From: Pogonophryne albipinna
Taxonomy: Eukaryota; Chordata; Actinopteri; Perciformes; Artedidraconidae
NCBI GenBank assembly: GCA_028583405.1
Contig: CM053260.1
Location: 14,778,660 to 14,842,659 of the forward strand
Direction of reading: 5' to 3'
Length of the DNA stretch: 64,000 nt
Of the stretch, positions 1 to 12,534 are shown piece by piece. Each line of letters opens with the position of its first letter. Position 1 is the first letter of the stretch. Below the pieces are notes generated by a model that saw only the letters and a list, made by a program, of their open reading frames with translations, was not told the origin of the DNA and ran no database searches. Both the position numbers and the translations under genes were made by a program.

Positions 1-701
1 TAGGTAACTCAAACATAATGTGCAATAGCTACAGTGTGGACATGTGTGTTGTATTTACAGCTATATCCTAATTATAATTTCTGCATTTCATTTGGCTCCC
101 TTATTCTCTTGGTTTTCTACATGAAGATGCTGGATCGCTGAAAGCACCATCAAATGTTCAATATTAGCATGAGGAAATATCTTTGATAGGCATGTTTTAC
201 TTGGACTGAAGTCCTGTTTGACATTAGAATTCACAGACTCCATTATCAAGGCATATTGACTGAGTCTGCTGCACTTGATTTGCATGATACATCACGTTAT
301 GACAGGTGTCCTTCCTCATCACTCTCTCCCACACTTCTTAGCTATTTTTAATCGTGTTTCCTTTTTTTAAACTAATATTATAGCTGTAGATGATCCTCGA
401 CTTCCCTTTACATCGGTGGTTTTCAAAGTCTGAAATGTCTTTTCCCAAATCCCACATATTTAGGAGATGTTCTTTTGATGGGGATACCTGCCTCTGCTCA
501 ACATGTATCTTTTTTTGTAATCCCCCCTCGGCAGATATCATGATCAATTCAACAATTCAACACCATGTGTGCCTGCTCTGCAGCTGTGGTGTTTAAAAAG
601 GAGAGCACTCATCAGTCTCTGTTAACAGCGTATTGACATAATTGCCTATCAATGGAAAGATCAATGGCACGATTAAAGAAGCCAAGAGATAAACTAAAGC
701 C

Positions 702-727
702 ATTTTCTCAAACAGATTTGAGAAAAT
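702..727. repeat. Perfect 11-bp hairpin, 4-nt loop
   Basis: ATTTTCTCAAA, loop CAGA, TTTGAGAAAAT. The rest of 1-1085 shows no gene or recognised repeat. Confidence 0.6.
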
Positions 728-1093
728 GAAAAAGGGCCATCTTCATGTTCTGGCACAGTGTAATGGCTCTGGTACGGCAACATTACACAAGCCCGGCCTT
801 TTCATCTCTAGATCCACACGTGGGGGGCAATTTGTGTAAAACAAGACTCTGACTGCGGGGTGAAAGGGCAAAAAACGTGTAAGAGCAGTCCTCTCAGCGC
901 TAGTGTGGTGGGAGATATCAGGAGCGTTTGGATAGCTGCAATGACCAGGTGGGGGCATGACGATGAGAGCAGAGAGGGAGGAGTAACACGGGGCAGAGGA
1001 CCGAGCTGGCTGATATCAGGACATATCTTCCGTCGTAAAGTGAAATCCCACCTACTTGGCTTGTATCTTGGCCATTAAATAAATACACTAGAG

Positions 1094-1491
1094 CAGGGGT
1101 CTCAAACTCAAGGCCCGGGGGCCAAATCCGGCTCGCGGCTTCATTTTATGTGGCCCCGCAAGAGCTTGCAAAGAATATAATACGTTTATTATACGGTTAC
1201 ATGACACTTTACAGAAGCAGGTTGCCCATAAACTACATGTCCCACAATGCATCTCGTTTTGTGACATGCTCATTGAAGAGACTTGCAATTATTTGCCCTG
1301 GACTTCTGCTTTCAGACGTAGTTAATTACTAAGTTATTATCCTATCCGATAATAATCCAATTCAGAGGCAAAAATGTAATATAATACATTTTTTTATATA
1401 TATATTATATATTTATATAGTTACAACCGGCCCTTTGAGTGCAACCTTTATACGAATGTGGCCCGCGATGAAATTGAGTTTGACACCCCTG
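1094..1491. mobile_element. Non-autonomous hAT element, 398 bp
   Basis: Ends CAGGGGTCTCAAACTC and GAGTTTGACACCCCTG are inverted complements with one mismatch. Perfect 8-bp target-site duplication cactagag at 1086-1093 and 1492-1499. Ends and internal CCGGCC/GGCCCG blocks are of the hAT-Charlie type. No transposase remains. Confidence 0.93.
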
Positions 1492-1599
1492 CACTAGAGT
1501 ATATTGCACTGGGTTAAGCCTATTTGAAACTTATGTACAAGCACTTACAATGGTTTGGCTTGTTTGAAGCGAATATATCTTCACTTTTCTTGTTGGATT

Positions 1600-1685
1600 G
1601 AGTTTGTTTCTTTATGGTTTGTTGCACTTACTGTAAGTTGCTTTGGATAAGAGCATCAGCTAAATGAAATGTAATGTAATGTACA
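1600..1685 (+). repeat. Retroposon 3' tail with (TAATG)n end
   Basis: GTAAGTTGCTTTGGATAAGA followed by GCATCAGCTAAATGAAATG and TAATG repeats is the widespread 3' tail of fish LINE/SINE families. Only the tail is recognised. Confidence 0.55.
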
Positions 1686-2692
1686 CTGCTGGCCAACAGA
1701 GAATTGAAAACATTGCAACTTATGTGTTCTAATACCAGAATAGTCATCTTTGCTCCATCTTTCCTCGACAGGACTTTAATTGTTCACTGTAATTGATGTT
1801 TCCTAGCTTGTTTTGAAACTGTGTCAAGACAAGGCAGCCATCTGACGATACAGAGTAAGACTCGCTCAGAGACTCATCAGACACTCGATGCTCCAACAAA
1901 GACAATCGCAGACATTTTGATCTTCAACTTTTTCTCTCCCAGCAGACGATCAGTGAGACATTCGTCCTTCAGTGTCTGAGTGTGCCTTTGTGTACATTTC
2001 TTTCGAAGAACTAAAGCCAGAAAGACCAGAGCTCTGAGTGAACATGCACAGCATACAAAGCTTCAAATCAGAGCTATTTGTTCACGTATTCGGCACTGAG
2101 GTGAAGATGTCGCATGAATTATTCAGCCGCAGCACAGGAGGCGGTAACACCTCCTCCTGCCACATTCCCCCCTCTCCTCCTGGCCCTGCAGGAGTTCAGG
2201 TATCATAAAGCGTCTGCTCCTCCCCGACACATTCATCGTGTCTGTGTGTGAATTAGGGCTGAACGATTAATCGATTTTAAATTGAAATCGCGATTCGAGA
2301 TGATGCGATTATCAAATCGCAAAGCCTGCGATTTTTTAAAACTTTTTTTTTAACTTTATTTTTTTACAATTTTTTTTTTTTTTCTCTTTGTGTGTCAGAA
2401 CACCAATCAGAAGTGCTGTGCTCCACATGTACCAGCCATTGTTAATCAATCAGAAGTGGTCCATGATAGAAGGTGATAGACAGATTGATCCAATCACCAG
2501 GGTTCGTACGGGTGCTTGAAATCCTTGAAAATGCTTGAAATTTGACGTGGTGTTTTCAAGGTTGGGAAAGTGCTTGAATTTTGGGAATGGTGCTTGAAAT
2601 TGAGATAAAGTGCTTGAAAATGTAAATGCTTTACTTTTACAATAAATTGCTGTCTGACTGAATAGTTCGCTTTTTAGATTAAAAGAAAATAA

Positions 2693-2989
2693 TTGCTTCG
2701 CTTCTACATAAAACAGCTCCGCTGCGGCCTTCCCGCGCTATGCGCGCGACCTGCAAGTGTTTGTGTTACGTGTGATCTGGGCATTCTGATGAGAGTGATA
2801 GATGACTGTGTGCCAGGAGGTTGCAGTTTCAACGAGCGTTGGCTAGCAGAAGACAAATACAAGCCATGGCTAAGACGAGGGTCAAGGCCACAAGTAGCCT
2901 CCTGCAAAGTTTGCAAAAATAACGATGCGAGAGTCTGCGCTGACGAGCCACATGAAAGGTACGCCGTAGAGTATTTTAGATTAGGCTAA
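2693..2989 (+). pseudogene. BED-type zinc-finger remnant of a transposase
   Basis: The frame contains SFNERWLAEDKYKPWLRRG and ASCKVCKN, the usual F-x-ERWL...WL...A-x-C-x2-C start of BED fingers from hAT-like transposases. The expected continuation GESALTSHMKG-type is present but in a different frame (RESALTSHMKGT, around 2926-2961), so a frameshift lies between. No catalytic core follows. It belongs to the nested element at 2498-4818. Confidence 0.6.
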
Positions 2990-3800
2990 CGTTGCATGTT
3001 ACGTTTGTTTAAGCTAACGTTAGCGAGCTGAATAGCGAACTCGATTGAGGGATAATAATAATTGCAGGGGACAATCATTTCAGAGGAGCGTACCTATGTT
3101 ATGTGCGTTACAGTCGCCATCCTGTGGTGTTCAGAGGATGAAGCTCTCACGCATTTCGTGTTATAGTCACGAAATATAATCTATTGATTCGACACAGAGA
3201 GATTTTGAAAGCAATGTATTTCTACTGGTAGTATGTTTCGTGCCTAAACCAAATGTGACTTGCTCTATCGAAATCAGTCACATTGACCCGAAGACACATT
3301 TTCGTTTGTATTACTGGTCTGGGGGAAGCTCGCGAGTGTGTTTGTGTATTTTTGCGTTTGTGTACCGGGGAAACACTCACAAGAAACACCGGCTGTTGTT
3401 ATGCTTGCTGTGATGTTACATTAGTCCGTTCTCTGCTTGTAATTATGCCGAAGCTTCAAAGTTGTATTTATCATCTGAATTTGCCGAAACAAGTTTAATA
3501 TTCTGAAAGCCAATACTTTGTTTATTTGAAAACAGATGAAAACAAACTGTCTTTTATATAAAATTGAAGTATTATACAAGTAAAACTACATTTTGGTTTA
3601 ATCCCAGGTAATTGTAGAATGAACACAGTCTTCCTTTGAAGATGTAGAAGTCAGGTGTCTTGAGTAGTCAAAATGACCTACAAATCATTGTACACATTTG
3701 TAAATATTATTTTTCACTTGTTACCATTGTGAGTCTATTTGTATGCAGCTCTGCGTGATTTTGTGGCTACAATTCAGACTAATACACTATCAGAGGTGGA

Positions 3801-4068
3801 ATAAGTACTCAGATATTGTACTTGAGTAAAAGTACAAGTACTCAGATCTTGTAGTGAAATTATAAGTACTCAGATCTTGTACTTGAGTAAAGGTAGAAGT
3901 ACTCAGATCTTGTACTTGAGTAAAAGTAGAAGTACTCAGATCTTGTACTTGAGTAAAGGTAGAAGTACTCAGATCTTGTACTTGAGTAAAAGTAGAAGTA
4001 CTCAGATCTTGTACTTGAGTAAAAGTAGAAGTACTCAGATCTTGTACTTGAGTAATAGTAGAAGTACC
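3801..4068. repeat. 33-bp minisatellite, about eight copies
   Basis: Units of the form AGTACTCAGATCTTGTACTT plus GAGTAAAAGTAGA recur every 33 bp with few changes. Since 33 is divisible by 3, both strands show spurious 11-residue repeat frames. Inside the nested transposon at 2498-4818. Confidence 0.9.
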
Positions 4069-4978
4069 AGAGTGTAGGAATACTCTGTCACAGTAAAAGT
4101 CCTGCATTCAAAATGTTCCTCAAGTAAAAGTAGAAAAGTATTCTCATCAAAATATAGTAAAAGTAGTCGTGGTGCAGATTGGTCCATTTCAGAATAATAT
4201 ATATATATGTTTTATAATGATTGATCATGAAAGTGTTCTCAAAGCTGGTAAAGGTGCAGCTAGTCTGAATGACTTTGTATACTGCAGGGTAGCTTGTGGA
4301 TTTACTCCAGGTGGAACTAAAGTCTGATTCAACACTTGATTATTTTTCACATCATTCATCCACATCTGTAAAGTAATTAAAGGTATTAAATACATGTAGT
4401 AGAGGAAAAGTACAACATGTACCTCTGACTTATGTTCACTGCCAACCTAAAAGTACCTCAACAATAGTAATCAATAATGTATTGAAAAGTTATTTGGCTG
4501 ATTGTTTTATATCGGCTCAGCCAGGTTATATGGGAGGCCCAATCTACGTACAGATCACTCATTTTGAAATATTAAACTTAGTTTTCTTTTCTTTAATTGT
4601 TCATCCTCGTGTAGAAGGCTATCACGAAACACACATTTGGTTGTTTATAGCATAAAGAACATCTGATTTAATGTGAGGTAGGGAAATAATCATTTGAGTA
4701 TGTGTATATAAATATTTAATTTACAACCGCTGTAAGATGCTTGAAAAGCTTGAAAACGCACCTTGAAAATGCTTGAAAAGTGCTTGAATTTGACTTTGGA
4801 AAAGGTGTAAGAACCCTGAATCACAAAGTGCTTTTGAAAGTGCCTGCCCTTTCCAAATGGCTTCCAATGGAGCTTTCCTAGATAGTTTGATGAAACAAAC
4901 CATCTGAGTCAGGTTAGTAATGCTCCATCACATGTTCTACATCTAAAAGGGTGAATCTTTAACTGAAGCTTGACTTTA

Positions 4979-5124
4979 AAGCAACCCAACGGAAGTTTCA
5001 TGTAAGTTTAGTTCTTTCATTCGTAGCTCGAGCTGCGGGGGTGCTAGAGACGGGAGTATGTTGATACGACCTTCCTAGCCGGAGTTATGGCCGCATTTTA
5101 CAATAAACTTCCGTTGGGTCGCTT
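4979..5124. mobile_element. Short MITE, 146 bp, nested in the hAT at 2254
   Basis: The 20-bp ends AAGCAACCCAACGGAAGTTT and AAACTTCCGTTGGGTCGCTT are inverted complements with one mismatch. No clear target duplication. Confidence 0.7.
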
Positions 5125-5908
5125 GAAAATAAATATCGCAATTCGAATCGCAATCGCAATATTTGTCAGAAAAATCGCAATTAGATTTTTTCCCAAAATC
5201 GTGCAGCCCTAGTGTGAATGTCACGTCTGTGTGTCTGGTAGAAACTGTTGTGTCGAATACTGAAGGCTGCAACTATACAATGTGTTACACATCTTCTGCC
5301 TTCCGAAATATAACCTTTTCAAAACTATTATAACTTTCTACCAGTGTGTGGAAACACTTACCAGTGAAATACCTTTAATCAACACTGAACTTTAGTTAAA
5401 ATAGATATCAATATGTAATTCAATAGAAAAAGGAAAAGTACTCATTGTGCACAACATACATACAAGTATACTATAAATATGTTATATTTTTTCGATTTTA
5501 ATTTATAAAGCATTATAATGTCTTCATCACCTTAATGTTGCAGCGTTTAAGGGAAAAGCTATTTTTTTTCTTTTTATAATGTCGGTAAGCTTGTGAATTT
5601 CACCAAATCAATCAATAAAGTTTATTCTTAACATACAATTATTGAACTATAAAAGTAGCAAAAAATGAAAATACTTAAAATCTTAAAGTAGCATGCTTGA
5701 GTAAATATACCTACTTTCACTTATTACTTTTAGACTCTCACATTACTTTTAATACGCAACGTTTACATTTACTTTTAAACCCAGCTCTGTCCACAGTGTT
5801 TGTATAATCAAAATCTTGCAAACTACTCATTAATGGCTTATTTTGAATATATAAAGCCTTAAGAAATAATTGGATCATTAATAGAACAAACAAATGCTTT
5901 TCTAAAGT

Positions 5909-5982
5909 GCCTTATTGAAAGGCAATTTTCAATAAGGCATTTCGATATGTACAATCGATGTACATATCAATTGTACATCGAT
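5909..5982. repeat. Cluster of hairpins, two of them mutually exclusive
   Basis: GCCTTATTGAAA (5909-5920) pairs with TTTCAATAAGGC (5927-5938), 12 bp perfect. Then ATCGATGTACA (5954-5964) pairs with TGTACATCGAT (5972-5982), 11 bp perfect, while GATATGTAC (5944-5952) can instead pair with GTACATATC (5960-5968). From 5220 to 7260 nothing else but AT-rich sequence and the TG tract at 6195 was seen. Confidence 0.65.
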
Positions 5983-6193
5983 ATGCAATATCATTATAAA
6001 TATATTGCGAGACAAAAATGCATGGAACATTAATTTTCTGGTTTTGCAATTCATTCCCGTTTGTAAGCATTGCTTAAGAAATTAGTGTGATTGTGTGTAT
6101 GTCTTAGCTTTGTTCGTGTGGTTTTATTACATTGTTGTGACGAATGACTGTGCTCTGATGTAGACACACACATCTAGACATGTGTGTATGTGT

Positions 6194-6194
<1 letters not shown>

Positions 6195-6247
<53 letters not shown>
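6195..6247. repeat. (GT)n microsatellite
   Basis: About 26 uninterrupted GT units. Flanking His-Thr or Cys-Val frames are artefacts of the repeat. Confidence 0.97.
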
Positions 6248-6249
<2 letters not shown>

Positions 6250-7264
6250 GGAGCACCCATTGACAGCACACCTGCTTTACTGAAAGAAGCTCTCGAGTGC
6301 TTTCTGGAGGCTTCACTGAACACAGAGATGTGTGCTAAGAGTGGGTGGGTTTTGTGTCTGTGTGAGAATGAAAGCAGAGTTATTGCACTTTTCATCCCTG
6401 GAAAACAGACAGGAGTGACAAGTATCTTTTTATCTTGTTCCTGGAACTCAAAAGCTTTGTTTTTTACTTCATGCTGCAGCTTTCCACCTGTACTTTCTGA
6501 TGTTTCTAGGCGACCCTCCCTACAATGCAGTGTCTCCATCAAGGATTGTCCTGTAGTATCTTAGACATTTGCCTTCTGCATCCTTTCATATAGCATCTAA
6601 TTAGCAACTCATTATTTCCCTTTTGATACACTAGGCTAATTGTGCTTCAAATGATTATTTGAGTTTGAATGCAAAACTTTTACAGGGAACATTTTTAAAA
6701 GATTTTTTCATGAACAGAAAAGTAACAGAAAGTAATCTGTTGGTGATTTTCAAACGCTAACAATCTCTAATTTCATCCCCACTTAAGACATTTCATGCGT
6801 TAAAAGCAGTAATGCATGTCAACCAGGTGTAATTACAATGGCTAGATTAAAAGTTCGTATAAACATTTTAGAGGCAAGCTGGGGAGGGGCTGTGAAATTG
6901 ATCAGTAGTGTCAGCCCAATCCTGGAAAGAAGTCATTAATATCAAAGTATACGCACATGAACAAGAGAAAACAGAAATTACATTAAACTGTGCACTCCAC
7001 TGAGAGAAGGGATGGTAGTAAGGGAATTCATAAAAAGCCAAAATGTAGACGTATTGGACGTTAGGGATGTTTTACAAATTGATTTTAATATGATGCACTG
7101 GGACTTACATAGTCTGTTGAAATGACCGTTAACAGCATTATAACACTTTTGGACATGTATTTTCTTTGTACTTGTTATCTGCTTTGGTGCCACAGTGTCA
7201 ATGTTCTACCCTCACTCCAATCAAAGTGTGACCGGTATGGTTAATTAGCCGGTATTGTTTCCAT

Positions 7265-7790
7265 CCAGACTGAAAGCAGTGGTACTTGGTGTTCAGTTCG
7301 CTAATTAGCTCCTCCCTGGAAGACATCACCAGCTCTCGCTGCCTCAGGAGGACCAGTTCCATCCTGAAGGACTCACCCCACCCAGCCCGACATCTGTTCG
7401 ACCTGCTGCCCTCGGGCCGGCGCTACTGTTCACTGAAAGCCTGCACCTCCAGACTCACAGTTTCTTCCCATGGGCCAATAGGACATTAAACACACAAAAA
7501 GAACTCCCCATATCCCCACTGTGCAATAATCATGGTCTGTCTCTATGTATATACTGTAATATTTATCATACATATTTTGTCATAATTCTATTTTAATCAT
7601 TTATTTATTAATCCTGGTCATCTACATAACGATCCAAAACTGTGTGCACTACTTGCTGGTCGTAACTGTCAGACCTTTTAATCTGTGTTTAAACATGTCT
7701 GTTTTTAAAGCACTCGCTGGAGCAGTAACTATACATCTCGTTGTATTCTGTACAATGACAATGAAAGCTTTTGAATTTGAAAGCAGGAGG
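7265..7790 (+). mobile_element. Non-LTR retrotransposon fragment (CR1/L2/Rex-like 3' end)
   Basis: A plus-strand frame reads DSPHPARHLFDLLPSGRRYC, the C-terminal motif of CR1/L2/Rex-type reverse transcriptase ORFs, followed by degenerate sequence. An untranslated tail ends TGTACAATGACAATGAAAGC, a common 3' end of such elements. 5' truncated; clade not certain. Confidence 0.65.
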
Positions 7791-7984
7791 GACATAGCCG
7801 AACAATTTCATGCAAACGTGGGTCATGAATGCTTTCAAAACGGGTTCACCAGGCAGAAGAAAAACCAACCTCCTCATTAATGCAAATTGTTGGCTAGGTC
7901 AGAAAACCCTCTGTGACTGGAAAAAACAATTGCCTGATTAGGCAGGCCTGTTTCAGTTCTGTCATCTCTAATGAAGTCAGAAAT

Positions 7985-8195
7985 ACACCATCTAAAACAC
8001 CAATACACCCCCCCCCCACCTTCAAAACACTGACCAAAACACACCTCTTCAGACTGGCTTTTAATATGTGAATTATGTTGTGTTGCTGTTTTAATATTTG
8101 TATTCTATTATATCTTGTTTTATCACCACTGTAAAGCGTCTTTGAGCACCTGAAAAAGCGCTTGGAAATGAAATGTATTATTATTATTATTAAAT
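7985..8195 (+). repeat. LINE 3' tail ending in (TAT)n
   Basis: ACACACCTCTTCAGACTGGC, then GTAAAGCGTCTTTGAGCACC and AAAGCGC, ending in TATTATTATT, is the characteristic 3' end of a fish LINE. From 8200 to 9504 no gene or recognised repeat was seen. Confidence 0.6.
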
Positions 8196-9509
8196 ACATG
8201 CCAGGGAACTTATGATGGATTTTCATTTAAGCACACACATTAGATTACAGCCAAACATATTTATTATTAATTTCTCTGCCAATTTTCTTCCTGATTAATG
8301 GCCTAATATTTCTGTCTCTAGTAAATGTCAATGTTTTTCATAGTTTCTCACGATACAAAATCGTTTTTATTTGATTAAAAGTCAGATTGAACTGAACAAC
8401 AATATATGGCCATGCTGCTTTGTGAGGTTGTACAGAGACAGTGGTGCTATGAGCTAAATGCTAACACCAATATGCTAATGCTTTTAAATAGTTTTTAAAA
8501 TAACTTAGTCTGGATGAAAGAGGCGGACTGATCCACATTGCCTTCCCTACATAGCCCTGAGTAAGAATAACGATTGGTCAATTATCAGAATAGATAGGAA
8601 ATTGAGTTACTGTTTACGACTAATTGAATAATTGGCTAATTGTTTCAGCTCTATATAAGATTATTTTTTGTAACGCATATTCAACAGCTGAAATGCAGAT
8701 GCAACCCTGTCAGATTGCACATTTGAACAATGCATCAGTTTTGAGCTGGGTTGAGAGGGTTCTCGAATCTATACCTGTAACTCAACAATTATTTCACCAG
8801 GCATTGACATGACCAAGGGTATTGCTTATTTATTTGACATTTCTACTCTTTCAACTAAAAGTTGTGCCACAGGATCTGCTGATGTGTGTTTGACATTTAA
8901 TTTAGGCACAAAGCAACAACAACAAAAAGGATTTGACAGAAGTGATCATGCACAACAGGATATGCTCAAGAGAAAGCTCGTCTACCACAGTCTTACATTT
9001 CACAGGCTGAACTCAAAGTCAACTCAAAGTCTGCCTTTTATCTGTTTCTTCACAAAAGTAAGATACATGCACTGCCAGGATACAGACCCTCCGGTCATTG
9101 TTGGCTATTAAAAGAGAGTGGTTTTCTCAGTTTGAAAGATTGGGCTTTCCATTCCTGCAGAATGTATTTTTTCTTAACTTAAAGGCTGAGGTCGATTCAG
9201 AGCTTAGGCGATAGGTGTTTAAATCTAAGGACTCTCCACGGATCATTTGTGTTGGAAAAGCTGTGAAACCTGGCTTTTAAATAGTAAAACAATGATATCT
9301 CTTGCACAGACTCATACATCCTATTCTTCAATTGTACCAGTTAGACAATTTGATCCCACGGTAGCAGGGAGATGTTTAAGCTTAAGAGTGATTCAAAAAA
9401 AGTGATTCACGAAAGTATTGCCTCTGGTCTTTGAGATAAGATGGCAGTGAAAGTCTGAATAATCTCCCATTCAAGTCTGAACTGAGGTGAGTGATCTTCC
9501 TGGTGTAAT

Positions 9510-9980
9510 TGTCACAAGTTAGACACTTCTATTATTGTTTGTTTGGTGGCTCATCTGAACTCTCCTGTCATTTCAGATCCCGCCTTCCTCCAGGCCCTTG
9601 TAATCAGCTCACTTCCCTCACCTGGTCTCCCCAGCCCTTCCCCTCACCTGTTACTCATTCCCTCATCACTCCACAGTATTTATACCACCTCACTATCACT
9701 TGTCCTTTGCCAGATTGTCTTGTCGTTTCCGCCAAGCTCTCCAGTGAGTGTTGTGCTCTAGCCTAGATTTTTGTCCTGCCTGGTTTTTGATCCCTGCCTG
9801 CCTGTTTCCGGATCTTGAGTTCCTGCCTGCTCCCTGTCTGGTTTTGGTTGCCTGTCTGACGGATTTCCTGGTTTTGACCCTGTCTGTCCCTGACCTGAAT
9901 AAACGGAATATTGCTATACACTGGTTGTATCTGAGTCGTGCTATTGGGTTCTGATCTATTCTGTACCTGTGATCGTGACA
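9510..9980 (+). mobile_element. Solo LTR, 471 bp
   Basis: Starts TGTCAC, ends GTGACA, and is flanked by a perfect 5-bp duplication gtaat (9505-9509 and 9981-9985). Inside are a TATTTATA box near 9677 and an AATAAA near 9898 in the order expected for a plus-strand LTR. No internal retroviral-type coding region is attached. It shares GCCAGATTGTCTTGT with the LTR at 32313. Confidence 0.82.
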
Positions 9981-9985
9981 GTAAT

Positions 9986-12534
9986 GGTGGTTTAATACAA
10001 AGTGTCTGTCTGCAGTAAGATGGAGTGAATATAAATGACTGAAGACAACCTGGCCCTGACTTGGAATAAATGACACTTCATGTGCAATTTGTCCAGATGT
10101 CCTTCTAAGCTGTTGCCCTTTTTGGTCCTGCTCTGTCTGGTGGACACACTGGCACTCAAAAAACTATTTTAAACTGACACCAATACAGACTAGTCTCATA
10201 AAAGTCAAGATGACTATTAGACCTTGGACAAAAAGTCAGCTCCCAAATGGTGTCAGTGAAACATCGCTTGGCAACGAGGTTGGGTTTGTATGATCTGCTG
10301 TCGGCTCGTTGTGGAGCATTTACATGTCATTTGAATAAAAACTGGAATTTTATCTTGATTCAGGTTTTCATGTTGCTACTCTGTTTGGTGGTAAGATGAG
10401 CCCTCTCATGTGGTGTCGCAGGAGAAGTGGGGCATCTTCCTGCACAGCGAGACAATTAGTGCCATATATCAGAAGAAAATAGTTCTTAATGAAAACTGTT
10501 GTGAGTCAGGTGTCTGGATATCCCGAGTAATCAGGACATTGTTACAGGCATGAAAAGTTGTTAGAGACCACCACACCAATCTGTGACGTAGGATCAGTTC
10601 TGTAATAATTGCATGTAATGGAACAAGAACGAGCAGAGAGCACGACTCCAACTCTTCGGCAAGGTCACCAGCACCTTCCTTTGCTCTGATGTTGTATGGA
10701 AAGATACTCGCTCTGTGTGAGCTCAAACTAGATGGTGTTTTCTCATAGCATGAAAACTCACCACTTCTTTATTAAAACAGCATGAGTTTGTTTGGCTGCA
10801 CTGTTCACAAACACCTGTTGCTCCTTTGTTGTATTTTTGAAAGAGTAGCTTCTCAAAGTCTTTGTTACTCCTTAAGATCTGCGACTCACACAATAGACGA
10901 CACTTGCTGTTACCACGGTAGCCAAATTAAGGATTAGAGTTTTAAAGAAATTGGAGTCAGCTGCCCCAAATACACTTTTCAACCATTGCAAACTGAGTTG
11001 TTTTACATAAATTCACCCAGTGGACATCCAAAGCTCATTTACTGAGTTGCATCTATTTTCAGCATATGTACAACAACCGCCTTATGAGGTGAAGCCTCCC
11101 CCCCTTTTTCTCACATACATATTAACACATACAAATTAAAATGGCACACGCCTTCAAACACTCATCACTATCTAATTGACACAGACTGTTTGGAGAGTCG
11201 TCATCACCTCACTTATTGTTCTGCTTTTGTTTAGAAAGTCTGCGTAGCACTGCTTTGTGTGGTTTCATGCGTGTGCGCACATGTTCGTCCAATCCCCAAA
11301 CTGCCTTTTTGTCTTGACAATGATGTGTTTTGGAGGGACATAGAGACAGAGAGAGGGACAGACAGTTGACCGCATTGGCCCTGCTTAATAGTCAGAGAAC
11401 CAAACACAAATGTTCAAGTTACATTGCCCAGGTGAATGAAAACAAAATTAACAGAGGTAGCCATCACTCTATTTCAAGCATGACAGCATGTGCTTATTGC
11501 AATGACAATTATTCAGACACTAATGGGCCCATGAAATGGCAACCATGTGTGTCAGACATGAGTCCCTTGTGTGAAGGTATTGCTGTTTTACTGTAACATG
11601 TGGCTAATTTAGTTGTGGTAAAAGCTAAAAGAGACAGAGAATTCCCTTATGGTTAGGTAGAAACCAAAAGGCAAGAGACAACATTATAAAGCTCATTCAT
11701 GGTCTAAAAAATTCTAACGATACGCTATAATGCCTTAACCATCCAAGTTAGTCATCACACAAGCTGTGAAATTGGGAAACGACAAGTATGCTCTTGTTAT
11801 CAGTCTGATTTCAACCTTGTTTTAGGTAAAACATGTTTTATTCCTGATGTGAAGGAGAAGGGCTCTACTATTTTAGAAAGGGACATGCCTTATTTTTCTA
11901 TTTTGCTGATCATGAACACGGGAGCATTGTTACTTGACACAGTATGGTGCAATCTGAAGAGTGGCTGGAGCCAGATGAATGCTTTACATGGTGGGAGGAG
12001 GGGATGCATTATCACCAAGAGGAACAGACACCAACAATGCCTGGTGACGTCGGCTCCATCTTTAGAAGCAGCAGTCATTTGACTAATGGGCCATTTGGGA
12101 AGTCCAGTTGGCAATGCCTCAGCAAAACCTGTCTTCGTCAAGAAGGTGCACAGTCCCACAGCACAAATAGAAAACATATGATGTTGCTAGTACATTTCCA
12201 AATAGTACACACTGAATTAGGTCTCAGGACTCCTCATTCATATTATCCACAAAGTTTTACATGCATTTAAACCTTCAAGATAAAAACGTCAAATCAATAG
12301 AAGGAAACAAAACGGACCATTCATCAAAAGCATATTTGTGATTTTGGAGGGGTCAGTGCAAGCAGCCACCAAACAAATCCACAAGTGCTTTCACAGACTT
12401 GAGATTGATGCAGAGGAAAACCAAAACTATACTTCACCACCTGACCAACATATGAAGCTTCGCGCAAGTTCAAGCAGGAAGACCAAGCTCTTCATTCATA
12501 TTACACGTCACTTCTTTACCCTCTCCTCCCTCAT
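9986..12534. other. Unassigned intronic stretch
   Basis: No exon, RNA gene or delimitable transposon recognised. Short open frames (for example 11330-11596 and 11944-12270) show no homology or codon pattern that I recognise. Confidence 0.4.

Larger units (their letters stand above)
2498..4818. mobile_element. Second DNA transposon nested in the hAT at 2254
   Basis: Left end CAGGGTTCGTACG and right end GTGTAAGAACCCTG are imperfect inverted complements. Both ends carry several TGCTTGAAA subterminal repeats. A 6-bp direct repeat aatcac flanks it (2492-2497 and 4819-4824); a longer duplication is not evident. It contains a BED-finger-like coding remnant at 2693-2989 and a 33-bp minisatellite. 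hAT-like by its ends; superfamily not certain. Confidence 0.7.
2254..5211. mobile_element. hAT element with nested insertions, 2958 bp
   Basis: Ends TAGGGCTGAACGATT and AATCGTGCAGCCCTA are inverted complements with one mismatch; subterminal AATCG/CGATT motifs recur at both ends. Perfect 8-bp duplication gtgtgaat at 2246-2253 and 5212-5219. Most of its length is a second transposon (2498-4818) and a small MITE (4979-5124), leaving about 0.5 kb of its own sequence. Confidence 0.9.

Noticed and set aside
3790..4107. 105-codon frame with 11-residue repeats
   Set aside because: Arises from the 33-bp minisatellite; an equivalent frame exists on the other strand.
6174..6564. Two overlapping 122-126 codon ORFs on opposite strands
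   Set aside because: Extend from the TG tract and have no recognised homology; probably chance.
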